Source of the DNA: Roseibacillus sp.
Lineage (GTDB): Bacteria > Verrucomicrobiota > Verrucomicrobiia > Verrucomicrobiales > Akkermansiaceae
Assembly: GCA_002729275.1 (NCBI GenBank)
Contig: PBTP01000048.1
Span: 4,058-19,870 of the forward strand
Direction: 5' to 3'
DNA length: 15,813 nt
Position 1 is the stretch's first letter, and the number at the start of each line of letters is the position of its first letter. This document shows, one piece after another, positions 1 through 7,981 of the stretch. The notes beneath the pieces were generated by a model that was given only the letters and a program-made list of their open reading frames with translations, was not told where the DNA came from and did not search any database. The position numbers were made by a program, and so were the translations under genes.

Positions 1-688
1 TTCCGCAGTGGAGGATACAGAAATCGGTCTCTATGACGCCTCCGGTGCGCTGCTGGATACGAATGATGATAGTGAGCTGGATACGCAGAGTATTCTGAGC
101 GGAGAGATTCCTGCGGGGACCTACTATTTGGCAGTTGGAGCGTATAACACCGTTTTCGGGAATGAGGGCTTTGATGTGGTTGCACCCCAAGGCAGTGCTG
201 CGATCACGGTAAATCTCCGGGCGGGTCCCTTTGATCTGGCAACCGAACCGACAGCGACTGCTGAAGGGCAAAACCTCGAGGGAGCGCTTTGGTTTGTGAT
301 CACCGTTGAGGCTAATGGCCCAGGAGATTTAAATTCCGATCTTGATAATGACGGGCTGTCTCTGGACGCTGAAATTACTGCAGGGACGGATCCCTCAAAT
401 CCTGATAGTGATAGTGACGGGTGGATTGATGGTGATGAAATCACCCTCATTACTAACCCTCTGGACGCTGCAGATCGGCCTTCTTCAGCTCCGGTGTTCA
501 CAGCGAGCCCGGGCATAGTTTCGGTGGCCTTTGCCTCCCGGACAGGCCGGACCTATCGGATGGAACATTCTACCAATTTGGAGACCTGGCTCGTCCTGGA
601 GGGAAAGATTGCCGGTAGGGGCGCCGTGGTGTCACGGGACATCCCAATTGAGGGCCCACGAAGGTTTTTCAGGATTTCTGAAGAGTAG
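1..688 (+). CDS. C-terminal part of a large secreted protein (pre-peptidase-like domain, Ca-binding DxDxD repeats, C-terminal beta module); 5' end outside window
   Basis: The frame is open to the left edge, so only the last ~228 residues are present. The GTG at position 8 is internal and should not be taken as the start. The first ~75 residues ('EIGLYDASGALLDTNDD' ... 'LSGEIPAGTYYLAVGAYN') have the pattern of the DVUA0089/bacterial pre-peptidase C-terminal beta-sandwich, seen in exported proteins. Next come acidic DxDxDG repeats ('LDNDGLSLDAEITAGTDP', 'DSDSDGWIDGDE'), which resemble calcium-binding thrombospondin type 3 repeats. The tail ('YRMEHSTNLETWLVLEG' ... 'RRFFRISEE') matches a C-terminal module common in exported Verrucomicrobiota proteins. 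This is family knowledge from memory. Any catalytic part lies upstream and cannot be judged. Extracellular or cell-surface location is likely. The gene converges with the gene ending at 865. Confidence 0.85.
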   Translation, partial: SAVEDTEIGLYDASGALLDTNDDSELDTQSILSGEIPAGTYYLAVGAYNTVFGNEGFDVVAPQGSAAITVNLRAGPFDLATEPTATAEGQNLEGALWFVITVEANGPGDLNSDLDNDGLSLDAEITAGTDPSNPDSDSDGWIDGDEITLITNPLDAADRPSSAPVFTASPGIVSVAFASRTGRTYRMEHSTNLETWLVLEGKIAGRGAVVSRDIPIEGPRRFFRISEE

Positions 689-864
689 GGACTACCTAAT
701 TAGCAAGGGTTTCGTCCGGGAAATTTATCAGGAGGAGCCGGGTTTCACCTAGCTAGACCCTTCCGATTAGTCTGCCCCAGATGCAGTCTGTGGCGGCCGA
801 TTTCTCTGATGCTACTCAGCGTGCTGGGAGTGGTTAAGGAGCCCTGGGCCCCGGGGGTGTGAAG
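689..864. other. Convergent intergenic gap with GC-rich palindrome
   Basis: This 176-base gap lies between two convergent genes. I see no coding region. A GC-rich self-complementary stretch (CCCTGGGCCCCGGGG, about 843-857) could form a hairpin and act as a shared terminator, but no T-tract follows it on either strand. The terminator reading is therefore weak. Confidence 0.35.
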
Positions 865-1503
865 TTAGTTCTCAACCTCTTCCCGCGCTCCTAACTCTTC
901 GCCTTTTCTGTTCCAGTATTTCTCAGTGCCTTCCAGGCGCTCGCCATTTCGGAACGTGACCTCACTAGTTTTCGAACCGTCGGGGCGGTATGTTGTTCCG
1001 GTTCCCTCAAGCTGACCATCCTTGATGTTTGCAACATTATAGCTGTCGCCATCAGGTTCTCTGGTCACCCAGTAGTAGACGCCTGAATATGGGGTATCGG
1101 TTCCCTTCACAAAAAACCCATGATCAGGGCGTGGTCGTTCCTCGACTGTTTTCGCTAGTTGCGCTGCAATTGCAGGAATAGCGTCAAAATCGAGAATGGG
1201 TATCTCCACGAGTGGATCCTCGTATGGGAGAGCCATGGAGCTGCGATCGGAGGATAATTCGCTTCTACCACTCTTGGCTTTGCTAGTGGGTTCATCCCTC
1301 ACTTTTTCCATGAAAAAAAAGCACGCCCAGAGAACTAGAAGCAGAGAGGCAGATAGGAACAGAAGCCGTTGCACTTGGGCACCAGACTGGGAGAAAGGGT
1401 AGGTGTCAAGAGTCGGCCAGGACTGCTCTTTATGAGATCTATGGGAAGTTGTACTGATGGCTGCTGATCCGGAGAGAGAAGGCGCCTTGGCAGAGCTCAT
1501 CAT
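865..1503 (-). CDS. Membrane-anchored YwqK/MORN-like repeat protein
   Basis: The protein has 212 residues if it starts at the ATG at 1503 (MMSSAKAP...). A longer reading frame runs up to 1602 but lies entirely inside the upstream esterase gene, so I prefer 1503. This start is only two bases after the esterase stop, which suggests transcriptional and perhaps translational coupling. The N-terminal ~45 residues are polar. One hydrophobic segment follows at ~46-65 (RLLFLSASLLLVLWACFFFM), then a Ser/Lys-rich linker, so the C-terminal part is probably periplasmic. Residues ~140-203 form repeats of about 22 residues ('YSGVYYWVTREPDGD', 'LEGTGTTYRPDGSKTSEVTF', 'LEGTEKYWNRKGEE'). These have the G-x-x-x-x-[YW]-x-x-[DG]-G pattern of the YwqK/MORN-variant family. 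Those repeats occur in antitoxin-like and many exported proteins, so they do not give a precise function. Confidence 0.75.
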   Translation of the reverse strand: MMSSAKAPSLSGSAAISTTSHRSHKEQSWPTLDTYPFSQSGAQVQRLLFLSASLLLVLWACFFFMEKVRDEPTSKAKSGRSELSSDRSSMALPYEDPLVEIPILDFDAIPAIAAQLAKTVEERPRPDHGFFVKGTDTPYSGVYYWVTREPDGDSYNVANIKDGQLEGTGTTYRPDGSKTSEVTFRNGERLEGTEKYWNRKGEELGAREEVEN

Positions 1504-1505
1504 GC

Positions 1506-2624
1506 TTACCGGTCGGCCCCATAACCGAGCCAGACCCACTCGATGGCATGGGGAAGAAATTGAGTCATGGCATTTGCAATGCCATGGCCGGAGTTCTGGC
1601 AAAAAAGGTATTGGTAGGCATACCCTTTGGCCTTAAGCGCCTTTGCCATGAGATGGTTGGCCTCAACCCAGTCGTGCATGCCATCGCGCATCACATTCGG
1701 GTTTAGTAGGTCGTTGTCGCCTACTGCGAGGAACAGGCGGATGGGCTTTTTATCACTAAAGGGGATAAGTTTTTCGTGAAAATTCCAGGCGCCTCCGGGA
1801 GTCCTTGGGTCAAAGGGCCATTGTTGATTCACAAATGTCCCTGAGGTGGTGAGTACTCGCCGGTAGAGGTTGTTCCGGTACCAAGCCATGATGAGTGCAG
1901 CCGATCCGCCCGAGCTATTACCCATGACCGCCCGGCCATCCGGATTGCTAGTTAGCCTGACGCTACAGTTTTTCTCTACGAGGGGCAGAACCTCCTTTTC
2001 TATGTAATCTGCATAGAGGCCTGACATGGTATCGTATTCCTTGCCTCGTTGATGGCCCTGAGCGTCGCCCCCTCCATTGGCCACCAAAATTGCAATCAGC
2101 GGGGGAATCCGCTTCTCGGCTATGAGGTTGTCGAGGATATTGAAGATTACCTGCTTCGGGTTTCCTTTAGGGCCATCATGGCAGACCATAAAGGGGGCTT
2201 TTTTGCCCTTCTTGAATTGAGAGGCCACATGAACTGTTATTTGACGGGTGTAGTTGATCTCATGAGTGTCAACCAAAAGGGTTCTGGGGTGATCGGGATC
2301 GATCGTCCCGAAGACCTTACGCGCAATTCCAGGGTTGAGTAAGCTGGTGGTCTTGGAGTCGATGGTGAATTGAAAAACTTTTCCCCTCGGAGTCTCCTTG
2401 GATATTTTGCGTTCTGGGGCGGGTAGGTAGTTGGGTCCAACGAGGTAGTTGCCGATGGAGTCAATTGGCGGATTTATCCCAGCCCGATCATCGAGCCGGA
2501 TGAATTCGGGGGCGCCCGGGTCGTCGAATGAACGAGCGGGAGGTTTTGGTCGGTCAGCGTATAGGGGAATAGCTCCGAGGGAGAGCACAACAGTCACGAG
2601 TATGTGCGGATAGAGAGTTTTCAT
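1506..2624 (-). CDS. Secreted esterase, enterochelin esterase (Fes)/esterase-D-like alpha/beta hydrolase
   Basis: The protein has 372 residues from the ATG at 2624, which opens a clear signal peptide (MKTLYPHILVTVVLSLGAIPLYA-DRP). A frame extending to 2723 adds only non-signal-like sequence. The fold is that of the Fes/esterase family (PF00756). There is a strand-rich N-terminal part, then 'APFMVCHDGP' as the oxyanion region, the nucleophile elbow G-N-S-S-G with Ser237, acid candidates in 'AVGDNDLL' (Asp303 or Asp305), and the catalytic His in 'NSGHGIA' (His347). A full triad is therefore visible. Family members hydrolyse esters such as siderophore trilactones, acetylated or feruloylated xylan, and S-formylglutathione. 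The substrate cannot be told here, but the signal peptide and the exported-protein neighbourhood favour a carbohydrate or extracellular ester. An AGGA lies ~13 bases before the ATG. The gene is followed two bases later by the YwqK-like gene. Confidence 0.88.
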   Translation of the reverse strand: MKTLYPHILVTVVLSLGAIPLYADRPKPPARSFDDPGAPEFIRLDDRAGINPPIDSIGNYLVGPNYLPAPERKISKETPRGKVFQFTIDSKTTSLLNPGIARKVFGTIDPDHPRTLLVDTHEINYTRQITVHVASQFKKGKKAPFMVCHDGPKGNPKQVIFNILDNLIAEKRIPPLIAILVANGGGDAQGHQRGKEYDTMSGLYADYIEKEVLPLVEKNCSVRLTSNPDGRAVMGNSSGGSAALIMAWYRNNLYRRVLTTSGTFVNQQWPFDPRTPGGAWNFHEKLIPFSDKKPIRLFLAVGDNDLLNPNVMRDGMHDWVEANHLMAKALKAKGYAYQYLFCQNSGHGIANAMTQFLPHAIEWVWLGYGADR

Positions 2625-2883
2625 AGTCGATGCAATTTCCTTAGGGGAGCAAGAGCGAGTGGCTTGGCGGGGGTCAGGCGCATGGACCTGATTGTCTGCC
2701 GTGCTCCCGAAAAAGCGCGCCAATTATGCCAAAGGAAGGCGTTAACTTCGGTAATTCTCTCCAGATGCCCTGATCCCCGGAGGGCAACGAGAGTGAAAGT
2801 CGTAGGCGAGCTCCAGCGCAAACGCTAATTTTGACCTCCACCTCACCCCGTTTTGTTGATGAAGCAGGGCGTTTTCCCATTCT
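2625..2883. other. Intergenic gap upstream of the esterase gene
   Basis: This is a gap of 259 bases between two genes of the same strand. It should hold the promoter of the esterase/YwqK pair, or the terminator of the upstream cadherin-like gene. I see neither a convincing -35/-10 pair nor a hairpin followed by a T-tract. Short open frames here on both strands show no recognisable protein features. Confidence 0.3.
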
Positions 2884-4938
2884 CTACTGACCAGAGGGCT
2901 GGCCCTCAGGAACATCTGCAACCCAAGGATATAAGCTGAAGCGGTAACGGTAGATCGCCGCTGCCCGATCGCGAGGAAGGGTGGACTGGTTTCCTCGTCC
3001 AAGATTGGTAAACCAGCCTGTCCGGAAAGCGGTGTTGGGATGGCCGTAGTTAGCGCCGATAGTTATCCAATCCGGGTCGCCTTCCCCCCTGATCTGAAGC
3101 TCGCACATGGTGTCTGTCGGAAGACTTCGTTGGAAGGCGGTGACTATCGTATCGGAATCCGTGCTCGCTATGGTTAAAGGAGCGGAAGGCCGGCTGTCGG
3201 AGTCGAGGGGATTACTGTTAAAAACGTATTCCATCAGATTGGAGTAGTGATCGCGATCCGGATCCGAGAGAGCGCCGCTGATTGAGCTATCCCCAAGCTG
3301 CGCTTGATTGAAGGTCCTCGTTCGCCAGTTTTGCATGGGGCTGATGAGGTTGATCTGGACAGGGAGCCGAACCCAAGTGGGGTTGTTTGCTATGGGAAGA
3401 AATTCAACCACGAACTGATTTGATCCGGTCCTTGGAAGGTATGTTGTGTTCGCCGGGGGGGAGTAGATGGCATACCAGCCGGGAGTAGTGCCGCGTAAGC
3501 TCGCTACCGCAACTGTTCCCGTTTCAGGTTGGGTAACGATTCTGGCAGCAGGAATTGAGAATGGTATGGGCAGGAGTAAGTTCGACTGCTGCGATGGGCC
3601 AACTGGGATTGAATGCTGGGCGCTTTCGGTCGACGCGGCTGAGCTTGAGACCCATATGAATAAATCGATTGGGTCTGACAGGCCGCTCTCTGTCGTTACC
3701 CGATAAGTCAGGGATGTCATCCCTTCGAAACCTGCGGTGGGCTCAAATTGAAAATTTCCAGTCTGGGAATCAAAGTCGACGATAGTGCCCTCCGCCTGTG
3801 AATCATCAATTTGCAGGTCTAGGATCTCTAGGTAGGGGCCTCCACTTTCATCTAATAAACCGTCATTTGAGTAAAGACTGCGGGCATGGGTCGCAGTGTT
3901 TAAGACAGTATCAGGTTGCATGCTGAACCAGTCGGGTTCACCAGTAACTGTGCCTTGGCTGGGTAGAACCTCGATCGATACCTCGGCCTGTTCTGTCTTG
4001 GTCAACTGCAGAGTGTCGAGCTGAACCCCGAGGTCCGAGCTGGCAGCCGCATTTCCCTGATTTGCGGCCTGAGCATTGTGGATCGACATCGCAAAACAAT
4101 GCTCTCCTTCTGAAAGCTCAACACCATCCACATTTATCACGTTCTGGGCTGTTTCACCCGGACCAAACGCGTAAGAGAGATTGCTTCCCTCTACCATGAG
4201 AAAGTAGCCGCCGGGCGCGGTCTTAGCGGTAAGGGCCCCAGGTTCAAAGGACCGGAAAAGTTCTTTGCCGTCGAGGTAGGCAATGACTCCATCGTCCCTC
4301 CTCAATGCTGCGCTTATCCGATAAGTTCCGGACTCGCCCAGGCTAAACACGGTGCGCATATAGGCGGTATAACGCCGTCCATTCATGGGAAGTCCAAGAT
4401 TCGTTTCGGGCGGAATGCCCCCGGAAAAAAATCCATTGCCGTTATTGGTTTCACCAAACATACCATAACCGGTCAGTCCCCGAGCGCGGACCCAAGATCT
4501 TGGAACGTTGAAGGCAAGAGTGTTCCAGGCATCATCAAAGCCCGGAGTGTCCAGAGCTGGTGGACGTCCATCAATAGGACTAAAAGCCCGCCAAGTTGTT
4601 CGCGACGAGAGGACCGTTAACGGATTTCCAAGTGAGGCGCGGTAGCTAAATACGTCTGTCCCCGAAAAGTTGGACCGCGGCTGGTAGCTGAATGTTCCGT
4701 TTTCATTCAGAATCAGACTTCCATTTTGAGGCTGCTCCTTCACCCATGCTGCTGCAGGCGATGGGTCGGGCAAAAACAAGTCGTTCTCAAGAATGCCCGG
4801 AGTCCCGTTTCCATCCGCAACCAGGGTCTCTCCCTGACTTAGAGTGTAGGTATCATTCGTCAGACTTTGGCCAAAGAGGCCCGGAGTAATCAAGGGGAGT
4901 GCAATAAAAAGCAGTAAGGCGAAAAACGAGGTTTTCAT
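2884..4938 (-). CDS. Secreted multidomain protein with two cadherin/Ig-like (Big_9-type) domains and a jelly-roll-like domain
   Basis: The protein has 684 residues from the ATG at 4938, which opens a textbook signal peptide (MKTSFFALLLFIALPLITPGLFG-QS). The frame runs open to 5181, but that extension has no signal-like or domain-like sequence. An AAAGG directly abuts the ATG. Domains from the N-terminus: a Big_9/cadherin-like domain at ~27-102 ('VADGNGTPGILENDLF' ... 'GTFSYQPRSNFSGTDVFSYRA'); a beta-sandwich at ~116-314 with 'FDDAW' and 'RRDDGVIAYLDGKELFR', resembling galactose-binding/PA14-like modules of Verrucomicrobiota and Planctomycetota; a second Big_9-like domain at ~341-415 ('TGNFQFEPTAGFEGMTSLTYRV'); and a further sandwich. 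Then comes a 'DPDRDHYSNLMEYVFNSNP' motif (559-577), similar to calcium-binding linkers before C-terminal beta modules in these phyla. No enzyme motif is seen. A surface adhesion, binding or scaffold role is an inference. Confidence 0.85.
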   Translation of the reverse strand: MKTSFFALLLFIALPLITPGLFGQSLTNDTYTLSQGETLVADGNGTPGILENDLFLPDPSPAAAWVKEQPQNGSLILNENGTFSYQPRSNFSGTDVFSYRASLGNPLTVLSSRTTWRAFSPIDGRPPALDTPGFDDAWNTLAFNVPRSWVRARGLTGYGMFGETNNGNGFFSGGIPPETNLGLPMNGRRYTAYMRTVFSLGESGTYRISAALRRDDGVIAYLDGKELFRSFEPGALTAKTAPGGYFLMVEGSNLSYAFGPGETAQNVINVDGVELSEGEHCFAMSIHNAQAANQGNAAASSDLGVQLDTLQLTKTEQAEVSIEVLPSQGTVTGEPDWFSMQPDTVLNTATHARSLYSNDGLLDESGGPYLEILDLQIDDSQAEGTIVDFDSQTGNFQFEPTAGFEGMTSLTYRVTTESGLSDPIDLFIWVSSSAASTESAQHSIPVGPSQQSNLLLPIPFSIPAARIVTQPETGTVAVASLRGTTPGWYAIYSPPANTTYLPRTGSNQFVVEFLPIANNPTWVRLPVQINLISPMQNWRTRTFNQAQLGDSSISGALSDPDRDHYSNLMEYVFNSNPLDSDSRPSAPLTIASTDSDTIVTAFQRSLPTDTMCELQIRGEGDPDWITIGANYGHPNTAFRTGWFTNLGRGNQSTLPRDRAAAIYRYRFSLYPWVADVPEGQPSGQ

Positions 4939-5444
4939 CCTTTCTGTTATCAGAGCCCGACTGAGGAAGGCAATGCCATGATGGTGTGTGTTCGGCAACT
5001 GAGCGCGGGTGTCGGACATTTGGGCGTCATTCGATTCTTGGGTATCCTTTCGATCGGGGTTCCACCGGAAAATCAGCGGGGGAGGGATTCTTTTCTCGGC
5101 TGAGGAGGGGGAGAGATATGCGGCGGCGGGAGTAATCCGGAGTGGGTGGATGCCAAGGCGCTTGGTAGTGCATATTTTCACCCTGTTACAATACTATGAG
5201 GCCCCAATTTTCGTTAATTCATAAGTTCGATACCATCATTGAGCAGAGTGATGTACGGTCAGGTTCATCAACCAATTTTCCTGAGGGTCTTCATCAAGTG
5301 TTCCATCCTTTTGCGGGAAGGAACATTGAGTCCTGCCCTGCTGAAAATTTCCAGTTTTGACGACGGGCTCGAAAGGATGCGGTGGGGAATCAAAACGAGT
5401 CTGAAAGCCAGATCCAGGACGGCACGCCTTCAATTCGTAACGGT
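4939..5444. other. 506-base gap with no convincing gene
   Basis: This gap lies between two genes of the same strand. Open frames of 60-70 codons occur on both strands (for example 5236-5433 on - and 5239-5448 on +), but none has a ribosome binding site, signal peptide or recognisable motif. The stretch could be a long leader of the cadherin-like gene or decayed coding sequence. I see no tandem repeat, RNA gene or clear terminator. Confidence 0.3.
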
Positions 5445-7748
5445 TTAAACCATGGGGCCCCCATCGAAGTCCTCGTGGTCTTTGTTGCTGCCTGACTTGC
5501 TTGGGGCGGCTGGAGTGGGCTTAGCTCCGAAGAGTCGCTTGCGCTTTCCGTTCAACAGCATGCTGACAGGAGTGTATTGGATCAGGAAGTAAGACCCCAG
5601 AAGAAGGATCGTCGACGTCACAGTGACGAAGCTCAGTTTCAGGGATATAAGGATCCATTGGTTGTCCTTGGTCCAGAAATCAGATCCCGCTCCCCAGTCG
5701 CTGACCCAAATTTGGAGAACATCGACGAGAGGCATGTGCGCGAGGTAGAGCCAGTAGGATGAATTTGACACGAATCGAATCCATTTCCGTGGCTTGGAAG
5801 AGATCATCTTGAAGAGGCCAATAAATCCGAAAATCATCAGCCAGCTGTAGGTGGTCAGAAGAAGGCTCGCGCTGGTCATTTCCCACCCTCTCTCCTTTGC
5901 TGATTTCCCGTCGACTCCGTTAAACCAATCGACAAAATTATCTACGAGATCTCCAAGAGGGGATAGGACCGCTGCGAACCAGCCTATAAACTCAGGAAGG
6001 CTTTTGCGCGTCTCCGCAAGCGAAAGAGCGAAGGTGATGACCGCGAGAGCAAAGAGAAATGGCCAGCTAGACCGGAGTATGGTGAGGATCCTGCGGAATC
6101 GAAAGAGGATGGCTCCAACAAGGAAGTAGACGCCGTAGTGCCAGAGCTTCCACCAAGCGGGCTCGGGTGGGAAGGCGATATTTTCAAGGGGAATTCGACT
6201 CACCAGGGTGTTTTCAGCAAGGTATTGTGGGGCTGAGCGCCATGTTGTGTTCTTCTCCACGCTGAGATGAGCTGGAAGGCCCCCGAGGTGGTCCCAGAGC
6301 TCTCCAACGTGGATACCCAGGCTGCTTGAGGAACCTAGCTGCTTTGCCGCATCCCGCTTTAAACGCCCGCCGGTATCCGCGGCTACAGCTCTGGCTTCTT
6401 CAATAGCGGTCTCTGAAATTCCAGCATCTCGAAGGGAGGAAACGGCCTCTTTTGTCAGGCCTTTTTGTCGGAGAGTACGAAAGACATCATCCGAGACGAC
6501 TTGAACAGCTGGAAGGGGCTCCGCGTTGAGAAATACCGCAGTCTCGGGTCCGAATTCGCCAGTGCCCATTTCATCCTGACTACGGTAGGTCTCAAGGATC
6601 AGAAGAAGGGCGAGGACACTAAGTCCAATCGTCCCAGCTCTTCGGGGAAGACTTTCCCACCGGTTCCAACGTGTTTCAGCGCCAAGCCGGGAGACACACT
6701 TGCGTGCAGCCGCCCTGAAAGGGCGCCCAAGGACACGGGCAACTCCTAGGAAAAGAGCGAAGCCGACGCAAAGCAGAAAGAGATCGTATAGAAACCAAAG
6801 GTGATGGAGGACGATCTTCTCCCCAAAGAATTTGCTCAGATAGTTTCTTTGGAAAAAGCTTCCGAGTGTCGTCCAGAGGCCTATCGGCTCACCGCTAAGG
6901 AGGGACTGCACCTCTCGCCTTCCTGACATCACAGTGTCAATCTCGAGCGGCATCTTGAGCACCCAGATCGCCATCTGAGTGAGATCCCGGGAAGTTTGGG
7001 CTGACTGAATTGGAGTCTCGCCGTCCTTGTCTTTCAGGTTGGGAGAAGCCCCGGCCTCAAGAAGAATCCGGGTGGATTTGGTCTGTCCCATTAGTGCCGC
7101 CCAATGGAGGGGGGTAGCTCCGTTGCTGTCACTAGCATCGACCTTCGCGCCGGAATCCAGAAGGAAGGAAATGAGTTCCGTTTCCCCAGCTGCAGAGGCA
7201 TTATGAAGGGCTGTGGATCGAATCACCCCGGGTTTGGCACGGTTGATTTTGGCGCCCGCGGCGAGAAGTTCCTGGATGCGATCAAGGTCGCCTTCCTTGG
7301 CGGCATCCCAGATCGATGCCGTGGATTCCAAGGCAGCCTCTTTTTTTCGCTCCGCCAGCTTGGGCATATGCGTGAGGGCCGGAATAATGAAAAGAGAGAA
7401 TACAAAAAGAGGGAGCAAAATACGTTTAAATCGATGCCAGATCAGGCCCAGAGTTCCTCGCTTCAGCCACATCATGCAGGCAAAGAACCCACTCACGAGA
7501 AAGAACAACTGCATTCGGAAACCATGAATGGAGTTGTTGATAATCTGAAAGTCAGCGTCCTGAAATTTGTCCTGGGCAGGCCAGATCGGAGTTTGGTTAA
7601 AGGAAAGAACCGCATGTAGCAGGATGCCGAGGAGCATCGCGAAGGCCCTTAAGGCATCGAGGTCGTGGTAGCGTGTGGGAGGCAAGGGCGGGCATAGCGA
7701 GAGGGTCTCAGAGTCCGCTTCGGTGTTGGGGGAGAGGTCTTTGGCCAC
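5445..7748 (-). CDS. Acyltransferase-3 (OpgC-like) membrane protein with ankyrin repeats inserted in the membrane domain
   Basis: The protein has 767 residues from a GTG at 7748. The next in-frame ATG falls inside the conserved first helix, so an upstream start is needed. The opening 'YHDLDALRAFAMLLGILLHAVLSF' (residues ~27-50) is the signature of acyltransferase family 3 (PF01757, OpgC/OatA type), with the conserved helix-1 His45. 'RMQLFFLVSGFFACM' and 'HRFKRILLPLFVFSLF' are the next two segments. Residues ~143-265 are then a soluble insert with about four ankyrin repeats ('TALHNASAAGETELISFLLDSGA', 'TPLHWAALMGQTKSTRILLEAGA'). The membrane domain resumes at 'HHLWFLYDLFLLCVGFALFL' (~315). A second soluble insert lies at ~385-530. 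Further helices follow to 'YWLYLAHMPLVDVLQIW' and 'TSTILLLGSYFLIQYTPVSMLL'. Known members transfer acyl groups onto glycans, lipids or peptidoglycan. The typical length is ~350-400 residues, so this protein is about twice the usual size. It is divergent from the gene at 7982. Confidence 0.88.
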   Translation of the reverse strand: MAKDLSPNTEADSETLSLCPPLPPTRYHDLDALRAFAMLLGILLHAVLSFNQTPIWPAQDKFQDADFQIINNSIHGFRMQLFFLVSGFFACMMWLKRGTLGLIWHRFKRILLPLFVFSLFIIPALTHMPKLAERKKEAALESTASIWDAAKEGDLDRIQELLAAGAKINRAKPGVIRSTALHNASAAGETELISFLLDSGAKVDASDSNGATPLHWAALMGQTKSTRILLEAGASPNLKDKDGETPIQSAQTSRDLTQMAIWVLKMPLEIDTVMSGRREVQSLLSGEPIGLWTTLGSFFQRNYLSKFFGEKIVLHHLWFLYDLFLLCVGFALFLGVARVLGRPFRAAARKCVSRLGAETRWNRWESLPRRAGTIGLSVLALLLILETYRSQDEMGTGEFGPETAVFLNAEPLPAVQVVSDDVFRTLRQKGLTKEAVSSLRDAGISETAIEEARAVAADTGGRLKRDAAKQLGSSSSLGIHVGELWDHLGGLPAHLSVEKNTTWRSAPQYLAENTLVSRIPLENIAFPPEPAWWKLWHYGVYFLVGAILFRFRRILTILRSSWPFLFALAVITFALSLAETRKSLPEFIGWFAAVLSPLGDLVDNFVDWFNGVDGKSAKERGWEMTSASLLLTTYSWLMIFGFIGLFKMISSKPRKWIRFVSNSSYWLYLAHMPLVDVLQIWVSDWGAGSDFWTKDNQWILISLKLSFVTVTSTILLLGSYFLIQYTPVSMLLNGKRKRLFGAKPTPAAPSKSGSNKDHEDFDGGPMV
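6939..7322 (-). other. Ankyrin-repeat insert within the acyltransferase gene
   Basis: This segment encodes residues ~143-270 of the acyltransferase. I count one degenerate repeat ('SIWDAAKEGDLDRIQELLAAGA'), two good ones ('TALHNASAAGETELISFLLDSGA' and 'TPLHWAALMGQTKSTRILLEAGA') and a partial fourth ('GETPIQSAQ'). It falls between the third membrane segment and the segment starting 'HHLWFLYDL'. With the family's usual N-in topology the loop would face the periplasm. That placement is an inference. Confidence 0.8.
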
Positions 7749-7981
7749 GCTTGGGGTGATTGTCTGCTGCTGGGATGATTGTGGAAGAGGCGAGGTGCCC
7801 AGCCATCCTGCTGCGCCCTAAGTGCTTTGTTTTGAAGTAGAGAGCGAGCCTGCAAACGAGGTTGCGCACCCGATCATCTGTTTATTATCGTGCAAACTAC
7901 TTATCATTAGACCCTTATAAGAAAGTAGACAGATCCTTGCTGAGGGGTTGCACGGGGCTGGGCTTCGGCAGAAGCTCGTGA
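7749..7981. promoter_or_regulatory. Divergent intergenic/promoter region
   Basis: This 233-base gap lies between the acyltransferase (-) and the double esterase (+), so promoters for both should be here. The part at ~7875-7925 is distinctly AT-rich against its surroundings and contains TATAAG at 7916-7921, a possible -10 box for the + strand gene. No good -35 box stands 16-18 bases upstream of it. I see no operator-like palindrome. Confidence 0.35.

Noticed and set aside
2742-3002. Short minus-strand frame overlapping the 3' end of the cadherin-like gene
   Set aside because: It is out of phase with the real gene, starts inside it, and has no ribosome site or motif.
4939-5181. In-frame extension of the cadherin-like protein up to 5181
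   Set aside because: The ATG at 4938 begins a perfect signal peptide. The extension would bury it behind 81 polar residues.
7104-7619. 171-codon plus-strand frame opposite the acyltransferase
   Set aside because: It lies antisense to the ankyrin and first membrane segments, whose protein sequence is clearly genuine. It has no motif of its own.
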